The notes under the pieces are model-generated. The model was not told the origin of the DNA. It worked only from the letters and a program-made list of their open reading frames with translations, and did no database searches. From assembly GCF_029850875.1 (NCBI RefSeq), contig NZ_JAOVAM010000009.1, positions 1 through 64,000 on the forward strand: DNA of 64,000 nucleotides. Direction: 5' to 3'. Every line of letters begins with the position of its first letter. Position 1 is the stretch's first letter. The translations under genes were made by a program, and so were the position numbers. The stretch comes from Rothia similimucilaginosa. Its GTDB lineage: Bacteria; Actinomycetota; Actinomycetes; Actinomycetales; Micrococcaceae. Shown piece after piece: positions 20,101 through 28,076 of this stretch.

Positions 20101-21679
20101 TGTGGTGGTTCAGGGTGAGTATTGCCCGATTCCGCCGGAGCTTCCCGAGAACACCCTGCTGCCTGTGTTGGAGGCGCCGGTTAGCGAACCGGTAGCGTAC
20201 GGCATTGACCGGGCCGCCACCCCACAGGAACCTGCAAACTCTGGTGCTGCCTCCGAAGGGTATCTATTGGGTGAGCTGGAGATTGCCCGCTACGGCGTGC
20301 GCCGCCCGATCAGCTGGTCGGGTCAGCAGGCACTGGCATTGCTGGCGCAGAGCGCCGAACGAGCCCCGATGCTCTACGGGCTTTTAGCTCAGGCGTTCGC
20401 CGCCCGCACGCCAGTTGTTCTGCTGACCTCTGACGGTGCGCTCTACCGCGACCTGGAACCTTACGCCGGTGCCTTTGAGGCGCTCGTGGGTGCGCAGGAA
20501 CTTTCACATCTGCGGTTCTGCCTGGAGGAGCTGCGCACCCCGAACCTGTGGGGTGCCGAGGCTTCCACCCGCCCGCTCATTGTCGTGGATGGTCTAGACA
20601 CTTGGCTGGAGTCGCTAGTTCGCCAACCCGATACGGAGAACCTGCTCTATGATCTGCTCTCACAGGGGTGCCGCCGCGGCTATTCGGTGGCGTTCACTTC
20701 CGCGTTGAACCCGCGCGGTCGTTTCGCCGCTGCGGCGCATTCCACGCTGTTGAGCCGCCGCTTCCTGGATGCTGACCTGATGCGTTCACCAAGCAAGGAC
20801 TACCCGACTCCGGCACAGAGCCACTACTGCGTGGAGGGTGCCATTAATGAGGAGTTGATTGGAGATCAGCCGCTGAGCGCTTCGATTCTTTCGCCCTGCG
20901 TTGCGGGTTTTCAGGAGCTGGTTCAGGTTCTGCAGGGTAACGCCACGAGCGCTTCTAAAGGGTCAGACACTCGCCCTGGCACTCTTCTGCGGCAGTTCCC
21001 CGAGTACTATCGCATGCCCTCGACCGAGTACGTGACCGCCGCCCACGCCACCTGCAATCCACGGGGCGCTAAGCTGTTGGTCGCCTTTGACCGCGGGCAG
21101 ATGCCGGTCTGGTTGAGCGCCCCGGCTGGCGCGGTAGTTCCGGTGCAGGGTTCCCGGTCGGCGGGTAAAAGCACCCTGCTGGAAAGCATTGCTCAGCTCA
21201 ACCCGCAGCTGAGCACCCTCGTCCTTGAGGGTTCGGGCGGCACCATGGATGAGCCACCGAGTGTGGAACATACCCGTGCGCTCCTGGACTCGGTAAAGAA
21301 CCCCGCGCGCACGCTCGTATTCATCGATGACCTGCAGTATCTCTCCCCCGCCGTTCAGCAGCTACTTCTGGAGCGTCGCGGTGAGTTCCGCGCCATGCTG
21401 GTCGCCTACACGCCGTGGCCGAGGCGCGCCTCCTCACCCCTGCTGGCTGCGCTCATGGGATGCTCGCGTGCGCTTCTGCTCGCTCCCGCATCCTTGGCGG
21501 ATGCTGACATGTGCACAGTGACCGCACTGCCTCTGGATCGATTCACACAGGGCGAGCAGCCCGCTGGTCGTCTTGTGGTAATGGATGGTGCCTCCGTGTG
21601 CGCGGCACAGGTTCCCCTGGCGCTGGCCACGGCTACACAGGCTGTAACAGCTACGCAGAAGGTGCCGGTAGCAGTCTAG
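17150..21679 (+). CDS. FHA-FtsK/SpoIIIE ATPase, EssC-like
   Basis: This 1509-aa protein has the architecture of type VII secretion EssC/EccC motors. Residues ~108-230 form an FHA-like domain (ISRGRTSLGR, then KPVHGSFY). Two transmembrane helices lie at about 280-322. The first FtsK/SpoIIIE domain has Walker A GGTTGAGKSQLLRS (about 705) and Walker B ELLIVVDEFRMLI, followed by GLHLVLATQRPQGAI. A degenerate middle ATPase region contains PLIVVDGLDTWLE. A third P-loop, GSRSAGKSTLLES, and VFIDDLQYL lie near the C-terminus. The first two thirds hold all catalytic residues. No WXG100 substrates or other T7SS membrane genes flank it here: glf lies upstream and a short minus-strand membrane gene downstream. 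It may serve secretion genes elsewhere or act alone. The ATG at 17150 lacks a strong ribosome binding site. Confidence 0.85.
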   Translation: MTLFFLDHHNTTDALPYPRVLRLDGEVASNGIQLHPGSAGNANQQALEQALNHALQRSAPGARAKAQETTFQLHPEHNKDPLNASTTLNIHIPNESQSLNSQPLNAPAVSLLNILRGPNAGTTFPISRGRTSLGRAALTARGGEQPHHIHLQDPFLKPVHGSFYADSSGIRWIEKHPATSEGSEKKQGSKKVQGRLRGQNAEPHILHWNEPFRLGSSLCVLTSPSTDGEHTAQKASVTAATPGSSPDSSSGELVQTLAPLGDTGNPFEPVGVNPPAPRKLKQILLSVCLPIVVGLIIALATGMWFLLLMSAASSLLMLLHFFGGQAESRAASQQTHQAALQEKERALALPTAGDLAISGPSDLHNAAYLAIVLGCGPRHPYLRGRNLPLGALEKQDAPHYLPLPTPALGHYLKLEEAHLRAYLVQLVAGYPGSMHILLGSADSAGQQRTNRLIQTLAVVPGVSVHCLPGVQQEKYLQALQSSLQSELSASCPPLILMPQQASAIYAPLLTSLTSEAVAESSQSRAFTSPREQKVNAPALCVLDSAEGDSSAHAPGALFSAAWVECASEGSHHQSIRYRAQGYAAPPVQPIEGVYQVHPLACEGLCQHADGLSVKAFCAALENLYRAGCEQEQGALSEAQVHQSAHLFSSLQSQSARQRNRADDMAVESVLQRWSAQCYASDIRCYLGVSSGGSLNIGLSEHGPHWLLGGTTGAGKSQLLRSLVLSAALRYPPERLGLILVDFKGSAGLGPLAQLPHALSVLSNFDVSAVERALEFLRADIHRREVDLQALGVNSYRDYLASCQAAGTTPHYPELLIVVDEFRMLIDSMPDAMAELMRIATIGRSLGLHLVLATQRPQGAISQDIRANIATSICLRVASAQDSYNLLEHESAAYISAAHPGAGYVRLPDGRSVPFRAPLVDAVPSSSDARPVQVLSLEEGGWRELTAASAIQKGSRNEDELLIRSAQQIRTLYEREYAPRSLQKNVVVQGEYCPIPPELPENTLLPVLEAPVSEPVAYGIDRAATPQEPANSGAASEGYLLGELEIARYGVRRPISWSGQQALALLAQSAERAPMLYGLLAQAFAARTPVVLLTSDGALYRDLEPYAGAFEALVGAQELSHLRFCLEELRTPNLWGAEASTRPLIVVDGLDTWLESLVRQPDTENLLYDLLSQGCRRGYSVAFTSALNPRGRFAAAAHSTLLSRRFLDADLMRSPSKDYPTPAQSHYCVEGAINEELIGDQPLSASILSPCVAGFQELVQVLQGNATSASKGSDTRPGTLLRQFPEYYRMPSTEYVTAAHATCNPRGAKLLVAFDRGQMPVWLSAPAGAVVPVQGSRSAGKSTLLESIAQLNPQLSTLVLEGSGGTMDEPPSVEHTRALLDSVKNPARTLVFIDDLQYLSPAVQQLLLERRGEFRAMLVAYTPWPRRASSPLLAALMGCSRALLLAPASLADADMCTVTALPLDRFTQGEQPAGRLVVMDGASVCAAQVPLALATATQAVTATQKVPVAV

Positions 21680-21703
21680 AGCTGAGCACTCTAGAGCCAG
21701 CTA

Positions 21704-21750
21704 TCTAGGGTTTAGCGGCGCTAGGGTTTTACGCTCTAGGGATTTAGCGG
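21704..21750. repeat. Three short imperfect direct repeats between convergent genes
   Basis: CTAGGGTTTAGCGG, CTAGGGTTTTACG and CTAGGGATTTAGCGG follow one another between the two stop codons, the last one covering the minus-strand stop at 21744. No hairpin terminator is obvious in this 64-bp gap. Confidence 0.5.
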
Positions 21751-22184
21751 TATCGGCGGCTGTACTTCTCTGCTTCTTCGCCCGACGCCTCGGTGACCGC
21801 TTCAATATAGCGGCGGCTACTGGGCATAAGCACGAAGATGAAGGCAGCCGCTGCGCCAATAACACCCGCAATCGTGATGATCTGGCCGATATTCAGGCCG
21901 TAAGCGCTCACGTTCATGACGAGGGTGCTTGCGGTGACCCACAGGGCACAGAGGGTAATTAGGATCATGGGCAGGCGCGAACCGAAGCGGCCGCGGTAAA
22001 AACGCAGGCCGAAGTAGGTCATGCCCGCAGCGATAAGCACCTGGAGTACGCCGCCCACAATCGCCTGGGCTGTAGATATACCACTGACGATAAAGGGGTA
22101 GAGGATACCGCGAATCAGAATGTATGCCGCGAAGACTTCGGTCAGAACGAATGCATAGATGACGTTGAACGGGCGTGACGTCAC
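21744..22184 (-). CDS. Four-helix membrane protein, function unknown
   Basis: This 146-aa protein has four hydrophobic segments at about residues 7-32, 40-60, 70-92 and 98-122, then a charged C-terminal tail ending in SRRYR. No family is recognised. The start is a GTG with GAGGAG six bases upstream. It converges on the EssC-like gene with 64 bp between stop codons, so an operon link is excluded. A functional link to the secretion ATPase is possible but unsupported. Confidence 0.7.
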   Translation of the reverse strand: MTSRPFNVIYAFVLTEVFAAYILIRGILYPFIVSGISTAQAIVGGVLQVLIAAGMTYFGLRFYRGRFGSRLPMILITLCALWVTASTLVMNVSAYGLNIGQIITIAGVIGAAAAFIFVLMPSSRRYIEAVTEASGEEAEKYSRRYR

Positions 22185-22659
22185 GGTGGGCTCCTCATGG
22201 TAGTGTTGGGGCAGACCGGGGTGTATTCGGTCCGATGGGCTGGCATTTGTCCGATGCGCTAGTGCGTTAGCGGGGGTGCTCCCCGTCTCGGGTTCACCGC
22301 CTCGTCATCGGTGCGGTATTTCAGGGGTAGGTACCGCTTTATATTATGCATGAGGCGCCGCTCCCCCAGCCGCCCGCATCTTATCTATGAGACGCGGCGC
22401 AGGATATGCGTGTCAGCATGCGATTCCCCATCCCCTCAATTAGACAAAGGTTTACCTAAGTGATAGATGACTCAGTGTAATACTGAAGTTTTTAGAGAAA
22501 AGTACTTGTCACATCCGCTCCAACATGCGAAAGTTGATAAGTCAATTTTCACCCTAACGCTGGGTGAGCATCCCATCAGCGGATGTATTTGACACGCGCA
22601 CAGGAAAATAGATGTGTCTTGCCACCGCGTGAGACCGTAAATCATGAAGGAGGTCCACC
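22185..22659. other. Divergent promoter region upstream of whiB1
   Basis: No gene is supported here. A TTGACA hexamer at 22589-22594 could be the whiB1 -35 box, but no good -10 box lies at 16-18 bp. I do not see a clear CRP site of the TGTGA-N6-TCACA type that controls whiB1 in mycobacteria. Minus-strand ORFs at 22472-23044 and 22554-22847 are whiB1 shadows. Confidence 0.4.
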
Positions 22660-22908
22660 GTGGATTGGCGTAGTCGTGCAGCTTGTTTGGATAAGGATCC
22701 GGAGCTGTTCTTCCCCGTAGGAAACACCGGACCTGCCCTGTTGCAGATTGAAGAGGCAAAGACCGTCTGCCGCTCTTGCGAGGTTGTAGACGTCTGCCTG
22801 AAGTGGGCCATCGAGACCGGCCAGGACTCCGGCGTATGGGGTGGCACCAGTGAAGACGAGCGTCGTGCGATGAAGCGTCGCGCAGCTCGTGCCCGCCGTG
22901 CATCCTAA
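22660..22908 (+). CDS. whiB1: WhiB-family iron-sulfur regulator WhiB1
   Basis: This 82-aa transcription factor binds a [4Fe-4S] cluster and the sigma factor. Cys9 (AACLDKDPELFFP), the CRSCEVVDVC motif and the GVWGGTSEDER turn define the Wbl family, with four Cys in the usual spacing. A basic RRAARARR tail binds DNA. The short length, and pdtaS convergent downstream, fit WhiB1 (Rv3219 next to Rv3220c in M. tuberculosis). The start is GTG with GGAGG six bases upstream. WhiB1 is essential and nitric-oxide responsive in mycobacteria; that role is not shown here. Confidence 0.95.
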   Translation: MDWRSRAACLDKDPELFFPVGNTGPALLQIEEAKTVCRSCEVVDVCLKWAIETGQDSGVWGGTSEDERRAMKRRAARARRAS

Positions 22909-22933
22909 CTTCCGGAGTATTCAATAGGGCATC

Positions 22934-22976
22934 AAAAGCGTGGTGCAGTGATTTAGAGTTACTGCACCACGCTTTT
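22934..22976. terminator. Bidirectional terminator between whiB1 and pdtaS
   Basis: Sixteen perfectly complementary bases (22934-22949 and 22961-22976), with a run of four A at one side and four T at the other, make it usable on both strands. Confidence 0.88.
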
Positions 22977-23004
22977 GCCATATACAGAACCCTTCGAGAC
23001 AGCA

Positions 23005-23040
23005 AACTGCCGCCACCCCGTACTCGGGGCGGCGGCAGTT
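23005..23040 (-). terminator. Second hairpin on the pdtaS side
   Basis: Arms 23005-23020 and 23025-23040 pair over 15 bp with one bulged base; GC-rich, 23 bp past the pdtaS stop, with a short T-run. Confidence 0.6.
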
Positions 23041-23063
23041 CCATATGTCATGTAAGAAGAGGC

Positions 23064-24638
23064 TTAGATGAGCACCGCGGTAATGACCACGCGGGTACCG
23101 GTCGGTTCGTTAGCCTCCCAGCGGATCGAGCCGTTCAGCTCACTCGCTACCAGGGTGCGCACAATCTGCATACCAAGACCTTCCTTGCCGGTCACCGGGC
23201 GGTACGCGTCGGGGCCGGATTCTTCAATCTTCTTATCACCCATGCCCTTACCGTCATCGGTAATCACAACGGTGAGGATGTTCTCACCCTCATCATTGAT
23301 ACCGCGAATGCCCTCAAGGGTCACAGTGCCGGTCTCACCGTCCAGGCCGTGCTCCACGGCGTTCGCGACAACCTCGTTGATAACCAGTGCCAGAGGGGTG
23401 GCGAACTGGCTCGGCAAAGCTCCAAAGGATCCAATCAGCTTGGTGGACACGTGCTGACCGGGGGAAGCAAGCTCAGCGGCAAGGTGGAACTGACGCTCAA
23501 TCAGCTCGTCAAAGTCGACGTTTTGGGTCAGACCCTGCGAGAGCGCCTCGTGCACGGTAGCAATCGTTGCCACGCGGCGCATCGCCTGCTCCAGGCCCTG
23601 ACGCGCCTCGTCCGTGGCCATACGGCGCGACTGCAGGCGCAGCAGAGCAGACACAGTCTGTAGGTTGTTCTTCACGCGGTGATGAATTTCGCGAATGGTC
23701 GCATCCTTAGTCATGAGTTCCAGCTCGCGGCGGCGCAGCTCGGTCACATCGCGGCATAGAATCACGGCGCCTTCACGTTCGATACGGGTACGCTTCTGCG
23801 CCAGCAGTGGGATGGATCGCATGGTCACGCGGGCACGGGCAATGACCAGTTCGGTGCGCAAGTCACTACGACCGGCAAGGACCAGTTGCAGGGTTTCATC
23901 CGCCTGTTCACCAGCGGGGAGCATCGCGCGGGTGACATCGGCAAGGTTTCGCTTTTCGAGGTAGCCGGTCATGCCCATACGGTTGTACATGGAGTTTGCG
24001 TTCGGGGAAGCGACGACCACACGACCGGAAGGGTCGAGCACAATAATGCCATCAATTACGCGGGGATTGCCCTGAGTGTTGTTTCCCTCCGCGAGGGGAT
24101 CGGGCCACAGACCGGAGTGCACCATGGAAAGCATGGTATCGGCAACATACTCGTAGACTTCGCCGCTGATGCTCGGGTAGCCGCTCGGGGCGGCGACTCG
24201 GTGGCTGGTCAGCAATGCGATGGTGCGGTTATTGCGCACGATGGGAACGAAGGTCACGTGTACGCGCGGGCGGGCGCCAAGGCCTTCACCGCTTCCTTCG
24301 TCGGTGTAAGTGCTGATGTTCTGGTCAATCCAGACGCGGTATGCCTCGTCGCGGATTGCCTCATCCATCTCGTGCTCAATGATGTCGTGGTGGAAGAGGG
24401 TTCGGACATTGGAGGGGCGCACGTGAGCAATGGCACAGAAATTACTGGTTGCGCTGGGGCCGGATACGGCATCCGGAGAGCTACCGTCGGCAACAATGTA
24501 GTTGGTGGGGAACCATAAAACCAGGTCACTCTGGGCAATATCAGAGATGACCTGCCATTCACCCTTGATGAGGTGAATGCGTTCAGTATCGCCAGGACCG
24601 AAGTCGTAGGCGCTCAGAGTCGCTTCTGTAAAAGACAT
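23064..24638 (-). CDS. pdtaS: Cytosolic sensor histidine kinase PdtaS
   Basis: This 524-aa protein has an N-terminal GAF-like sensory region (1 to about 160), a PAS domain (about 185-295) and a HisKA_2/HWE-type kinase core. The phospho-acceptor box is REIHHRVKNNLQTVSALLRLQSR, with the His in HHRVKNN. The ATP-binding N, G1 and G2 boxes are VINEVVANAVEHG, VITDDGKGMG and GLGMQIVRTLV. No transmembrane segments are present. It belongs to the Rv3220c group, which signals to the RNA-binding antiterminator PdtaR. The pdtaR gene is not in this window. Its place facing whiB1 matches the mycobacterial order. Confidence 0.92.
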   Translation of the reverse strand: MSFTEATLSAYDFGPGDTERIHLIKGEWQVISDIAQSDLVLWFPTNYIVADGSSPDAVSGPSATSNFCAIAHVRPSNVRTLFHHDIIEHEMDEAIRDEAYRVWIDQNISTYTDEGSGEGLGARPRVHVTFVPIVRNNRTIALLTSHRVAAPSGYPSISGEVYEYVADTMLSMVHSGLWPDPLAEGNNTQGNPRVIDGIIVLDPSGRVVVASPNANSMYNRMGMTGYLEKRNLADVTRAMLPAGEQADETLQLVLAGRSDLRTELVIARARVTMRSIPLLAQKRTRIEREGAVILCRDVTELRRRELELMTKDATIREIHHRVKNNLQTVSALLRLQSRRMATDEARQGLEQAMRRVATIATVHEALSQGLTQNVDFDELIERQFHLAAELASPGQHVSTKLIGSFGALPSQFATPLALVINEVVANAVEHGLDGETGTVTLEGIRGINDEGENILTVVITDDGKGMGDKKIEESGPDAYRPVTGKEGLGMQIVRTLVASELNGSIRWEANEPTGTRVVITAVLI

Positions 24639-24961
24639 ATGTTTGTGTGCTTCCCATGAGTTCGGGTGGATTCAACCATTTTACGGCTTGTTCGCCGCAA
24701 TTCCCATTCAAACGGCAATACGTGGAATAGTTTACAGAGCATTTCTTGGAGCGCACTTTTAATCGCATATATTACGCAGCGCAATGAGATACCCCCTCAA
24801 TTTTAAGGTGAAATATTCGCGCTACTCCCCTACCCTCAATATGCGTGAGGCGCAGAAAACCCGACCTGGTGGCGCTCCCAATTTCGGGATCTTATACCGG
24901 TAGGTCGGGTCTTCTTGTGCTCGCTTCTAACAGACAATAATTTTAGCGCTTTAGGCTCACG
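24639..24961. other. Intergenic region upstream of pdtaS
   Basis: No gene is seen. It carries the pdtaS promoter side (AT-rich, about 24700-24830) and the terminator of the CpaE-like gene at 24859-24910. Confidence 0.55.
24859..24910 (-). terminator. Terminator of the CpaE-like gene
   Basis: ACCCGACCT (24859-24867) pairs with AGGTCGGGT (24902-24910), and on the minus strand TTTTCT follows. Confidence 0.75.
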
Positions 24962-26617
24962 CTACGCGCCGGGCTTGACGCATGCGCCGACGCGTACAGC
25001 GTACATGCCTTCAAGCATCACTTCCAAGGACTGCACAACCGCGTGGCGGGGCGACACCTCCAGCAGCGCTTCACCGTTACGGCGCAAACGGTCCATGACC
25101 TTACGCTCATACGGAATCACACCGGTAAGCGGAACCGACAGGTAGCGTGCCCAGTTATCACGCATCTTCGCCTCGGGGTTGAATCCGGCGGCTTCGCGGC
25201 GGCTGCGGTTGAGCCAGTACTGCACATCCGTTTCGGGGGCGAAAAGATCCGGGCGCGACTGCACCTCGCGGGCGAGGTTAATCAGGCGTGGCAGGCCGAT
25301 AACGTCCGCTTCTCCAAGCGCAATCACGCGGTCGGCGCAACCGAGCGCGGTGAGGGTTGCGGCGTTACGGCGCGGTGCCGGACCATCAAAGGTCAGTTCC
25401 TCGTCGACCTCGATGGGGGCGGCAACATCGCAGATGACCAGATCATATCGGTGTTTGAGCCATTCGAGTACCTCGGCGAAGGCGCGGGCGCGCACCTCGG
25501 GCCAACGCGAGGAGGAAGTAATGCCGCTCAAGAAGTCGAAGGTGCCGTTTTTGAGGGGCACACGCTCCATAATGGCGCCGGCTTTTTTCTCGTCGAGCTG
25601 GGCGCGGTCGGCGTCCGAGCAGAGAATTGCCAGGCCGGAGCCGGTATCCTCGAGTGCCATGAGCGCATCCAGGCTGGGCGCGTAGGTGTCTGCGTCGATG
25701 AGGCAGACCTGCTGGCCCTGCTGCGCGGCGAGGGCGGCGAGGTTGAAGGCAATGGTGCTTCGACCGGGCGCACCGTGGGTACCCCAGACGGTCACAATTG
25801 TGCCGAGGCGGTGGCCGGGCTGGTAGGGGGAGGGCGCGGCGAGGTCCTGGTTGATGTCCGGGAGCTGAGGCAGGGTGCCGTCGTTATTGTCGTTCTGCAC
25901 GTGCAGGGCGTAGTCATTACCGGGCGCGAAAGAGTCGACGATGGCGGCGGCCTGGCTGAGCACGGATTCTTCGTTGCTGGGCACAACAGAGGAGGCTTCT
26001 ACCGGGTCGTGCACGCCGGGTGCGTTTCCAGCGGATACTGCGGGGTCGATTCCGTAACTTCCGTAGGGCACGACGGTATTTGAGGAAGTGCCTGCGGCGG
26101 AGTCGTAGCCGTAGCCGCCCGATCCATAGCCAGCAGCGCTATAATCCTGACCGTAGCCGTACCCTGCATCGTAGCCGTAACCGGCATCCTGACCGTAGGC
26201 GGCCTCGGGACGGCGGGCAATAGGCTGATTGGGCAGCTGAGCCGGAATCTGCGCAGGCACGCCGTATCCTGCGGTGGGCCGGGCGAGCGCCGCATCCACA
26301 GCCTGTTCGAGCGAGCCCAGGATCTCTTCAAGGGCTGCTTCGGGGCGGATGCGGTGTGCCTGCGTAGACAGCGGCAAGTTATCCGGGGCAATAACCGCCA
26401 GGAGCACATCAGAAGCGGCGAGCGCGTCTACGGTGGAGGCGCTCATTTCGGCAGGCACGTGGGCGCAAAGCAGTACACGGGCGATACCTGTGTGCGCCAT
26501 TCCGACGGCTTCGCTGAAGTCCTGCACGGTGCGGGCCACGGAGACGCGGCCGCGCTGGGATTCGATGCGGTTCAGGAGCGAGCCGTCATCGCCGTAGAGG
26601 ATAACGGGGATGTTCAC
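24962..26617 (-). CDS. CpaE/TadZ-like MinD-family ATPase
   Basis: This 551-aa protein has an N-terminal receiver-like domain (MNIPVILYGDDGSLLNRI), a Tyr/Gly/Gln-rich linker at about residues 135-185, and a C-terminal ParA/MinD domain. The deviant Walker A reads WGTHGAPGRSTIAFN, with Arg in place of the usual catalytic Lys, a form I associate with actinobacterial CpaE/Ssd-type proteins. YDLVICDVAAPIE is the Walker B region. CpaE/TadZ proteins place the Tad pilus machine in the cell. Its GTG overlaps the SAF-domain gene stop by four bases (GTGA). With that gene it probably supplies the parts missing from the tad operon 14 kb away. Confidence 0.82.
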   Translation of the reverse strand: MNIPVILYGDDGSLLNRIESQRGRVSVARTVQDFSEAVGMAHTGIARVLLCAHVPAEMSASTVDALAASDVLLAVIAPDNLPLSTQAHRIRPEAALEEILGSLEQAVDAALARPTAGYGVPAQIPAQLPNQPIARRPEAAYGQDAGYGYDAGYGYGQDYSAAGYGSGGYGYDSAAGTSSNTVVPYGSYGIDPAVSAGNAPGVHDPVEASSVVPSNEESVLSQAAAIVDSFAPGNDYALHVQNDNNDGTLPQLPDINQDLAAPSPYQPGHRLGTIVTVWGTHGAPGRSTIAFNLAALAAQQGQQVCLIDADTYAPSLDALMALEDTGSGLAILCSDADRAQLDEKKAGAIMERVPLKNGTFDFLSGITSSSRWPEVRARAFAEVLEWLKHRYDLVICDVAAPIEVDEELTFDGPAPRRNAATLTALGCADRVIALGEADVIGLPRLINLAREVQSRPDLFAPETDVQYWLNRSRREAAGFNPEAKMRDNWARYLSVPLTGVIPYERKVMDRLRRNGEALLEVSPRHAVVQSLEVMLEGMYAVRVGACVKPGA

Positions 26618-27414
26618 TGACCCTCCCCGTAGGTGCCGGGGATGAGGCTGATCTTGGAATCGCTATTGCTTTCCTTAACGAGGGCGGCGAGGGCTTCTTC
26701 CTTGACCCACAGCTGCACGGTTGCCTTGCCGTTGGCGCCGAGTACGCCTTCATCAACCGTTACAGCAACGATTTCGGCGTTGGTGACGATGGCGCGGGCA
26801 CCATTTTCGTTGCGGTTATCGCTCTTAGTGTCGGGGTTACGCGGGCCGGAGGTCCACACATCCACACGCTCACCTGCCTTCAATGCGGAGGCGGCGGTGC
26901 GGTCAACGCTGACGGTGGCAAGGCGGCGTCCCGGGGAGGTTTCGGTACCTACAGATTCTTTGCTGATAAAGTTGCCAGCGGGGATGCGCTGGGTGGCGAT
27001 TTTACCGTTTATCTGTGCGGCTTCGGCGCTGGTGAAGTACTTGTCCTTGGCGGAGTCGATGCTCGCTTCGACTCGGGCGAGTTTGTCTTCGGTGATCTTC
27101 TCGCCGAGGCGGATTTCGCTTTTAGCCGTGTAGTACTCAGTTTTGCTGTTGTTGGCTTGCACATAGAGCTGCACACCGGTGATGGAGACGAGCACAAGAA
27201 GTACACCGAGGATGAATCGCCAGTCTTTGACGGTGGGCTTTTTGAGGCGCTTGGTATGGGTTTCGGTGAGGGTGGAACGCTTCGTCGCGTTCTGTCGTAT
27301 GCGCATGATGTGGTTGTGCCTTTCGGTGCGGAAGCCGGCGGTGATTCCGGTGTTGTTCAACTGATCGATGAGCGATTGGTGTGCTTTCGATAGCGCTTTG
27401 TCTGGTTCTGACAC
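26614..27414 (-). CDS. SAF-domain membrane protein (CpaB/RcpC-like)
   Basis: This 266-aa protein has one transmembrane helix at about residues 70-90 (WRFILGVLLVLVSITGVQL), followed by an extracytoplasmic SAF domain. Its recognisable parts are IRLGEKITEDKLARVE, TQRIPAGNFISKESV and VSVDRTAASALKAGERVDVW. CpaB/RcpC proteins of this type belong to the Flp pilus apparatus. The GTG start at 27414 lacks a clear ribosome binding site; an internal ATG (MRIRQNA, residue 37) is an alternative and keeps the helix. The downstream CpaE-like gene overlaps it. Confidence 0.78.
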   Translation of the reverse strand: MSEPDKALSKAHQSLIDQLNNTGITAGFRTERHNHIMRIRQNATKRSTLTETHTKRLKKPTVKDWRFILGVLLVLVSITGVQLYVQANNSKTEYYTAKSEIRLGEKITEDKLARVEASIDSAKDKYFTSAEAAQINGKIATQRIPAGNFISKESVGTETSPGRRLATVSVDRTAASALKAGERVDVWTSGPRNPDTKSDNRNENGARAIVTNAEIVAVTVDEGVLGANGKATVQLWVKEEALAALVKESNSDSKISLIPGTYGEGQ

Positions 27415-27664
27415 TAACCCTAACAGTATATTTCATTTAGTACTCTCTCTCAAGAGTCGCGTTTATGAAATATTTTTGAGTCTTGCCCCTTTTGAATGGG
27501 TAATTAGATAACTTTTCAGCTCATATAAGGCTTTTTGCGAGCAAATTTCACGGTGATGACATATACTGAAAGTACTCAATAGATGTTCAGTACGGACTCT
27601 ATAGAAAAGGCCACTAACGTTGGCTAAGGGACCCAGGATTTCACTCACGGAAAGGAATAATTTG

Positions 27665-27898
27665 ATGACTGCACCTCGTTTCCTCACTCTGAGCGACGTT
27701 GCCGAGGAACTGCAGGTTTCGCTTTCGCAGGTGCGTGCTCTAGTGCGCAGCGGCGAACTTCCCGCCATTCAGATTGGTGGACGTAACCAGTGGCGTATTG
27801 AACGCTCTCGCTTTGAAGAGTACATTACCGAGCGCCACGAGCAGACTCTGGAGGCGATTGCTTCCGGCAAGCTCACTCCTAAGGCTAAGGTTGATTAG
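27665..27898 (+). CDS. Excisionase/BldC-type helix-turn-helix protein
   Basis: This 77-aa protein is almost entirely one MerR-like winged helix domain: FLTLSDVAEELQVSLSQVRALVRSGELPAIQIGG, then NQWRIERSRFEEYI. This is the helix_turn_helix (excisionase) family that includes the actinobacterial developmental regulator BldC. ATG 27665 was chosen because AAAGGAA lies seven bases upstream; a longer frame adds 15 residues. It is transcribed away from the SAF/CpaE pair and ends in a strong terminator. It may regulate the neighbouring pilus genes, which is inference from position only. Confidence 0.85.
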   Translation: MTAPRFLTLSDVAEELQVSLSQVRALVRSGELPAIQIGGRNQWRIERSRFEEYITERHEQTLEAIASGKLTPKAKVD

Positions 27899-27942
27899 CA
27901 TTTCGATATGCACCTCGCGGGCGTAATGCTTGAGTGTTTTAG

Positions 27943-27995
27943 AAAGGTCCGCTCCTTTCGTTGAGATTTCAATGGAGAGGGGCGGACCTTTTTGT
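27943..27995 (+). terminator. Rho-independent terminator of the HTH gene
   Basis: AAAGGTCCGC (27943-27952) pairs with GCGGACCTTT (27982-27991), followed by more T residues (TTTTTG). Confidence 0.88.
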
Positions 27996-28076
27996 GTGTA
28001 CTGTTGCTTCTATAAGGGCATTTATACTTCTCGAGGCGTTTTTACGGGAGTTCCCACGAATTGCACTGTCCACTAT

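Noticed and set aside
22589-22594. TTGACA as a full whiB1 promoter
   Set aside because: No TANNNT hexamer lies 16-18 bp downstream, so I do not call a promoter there.
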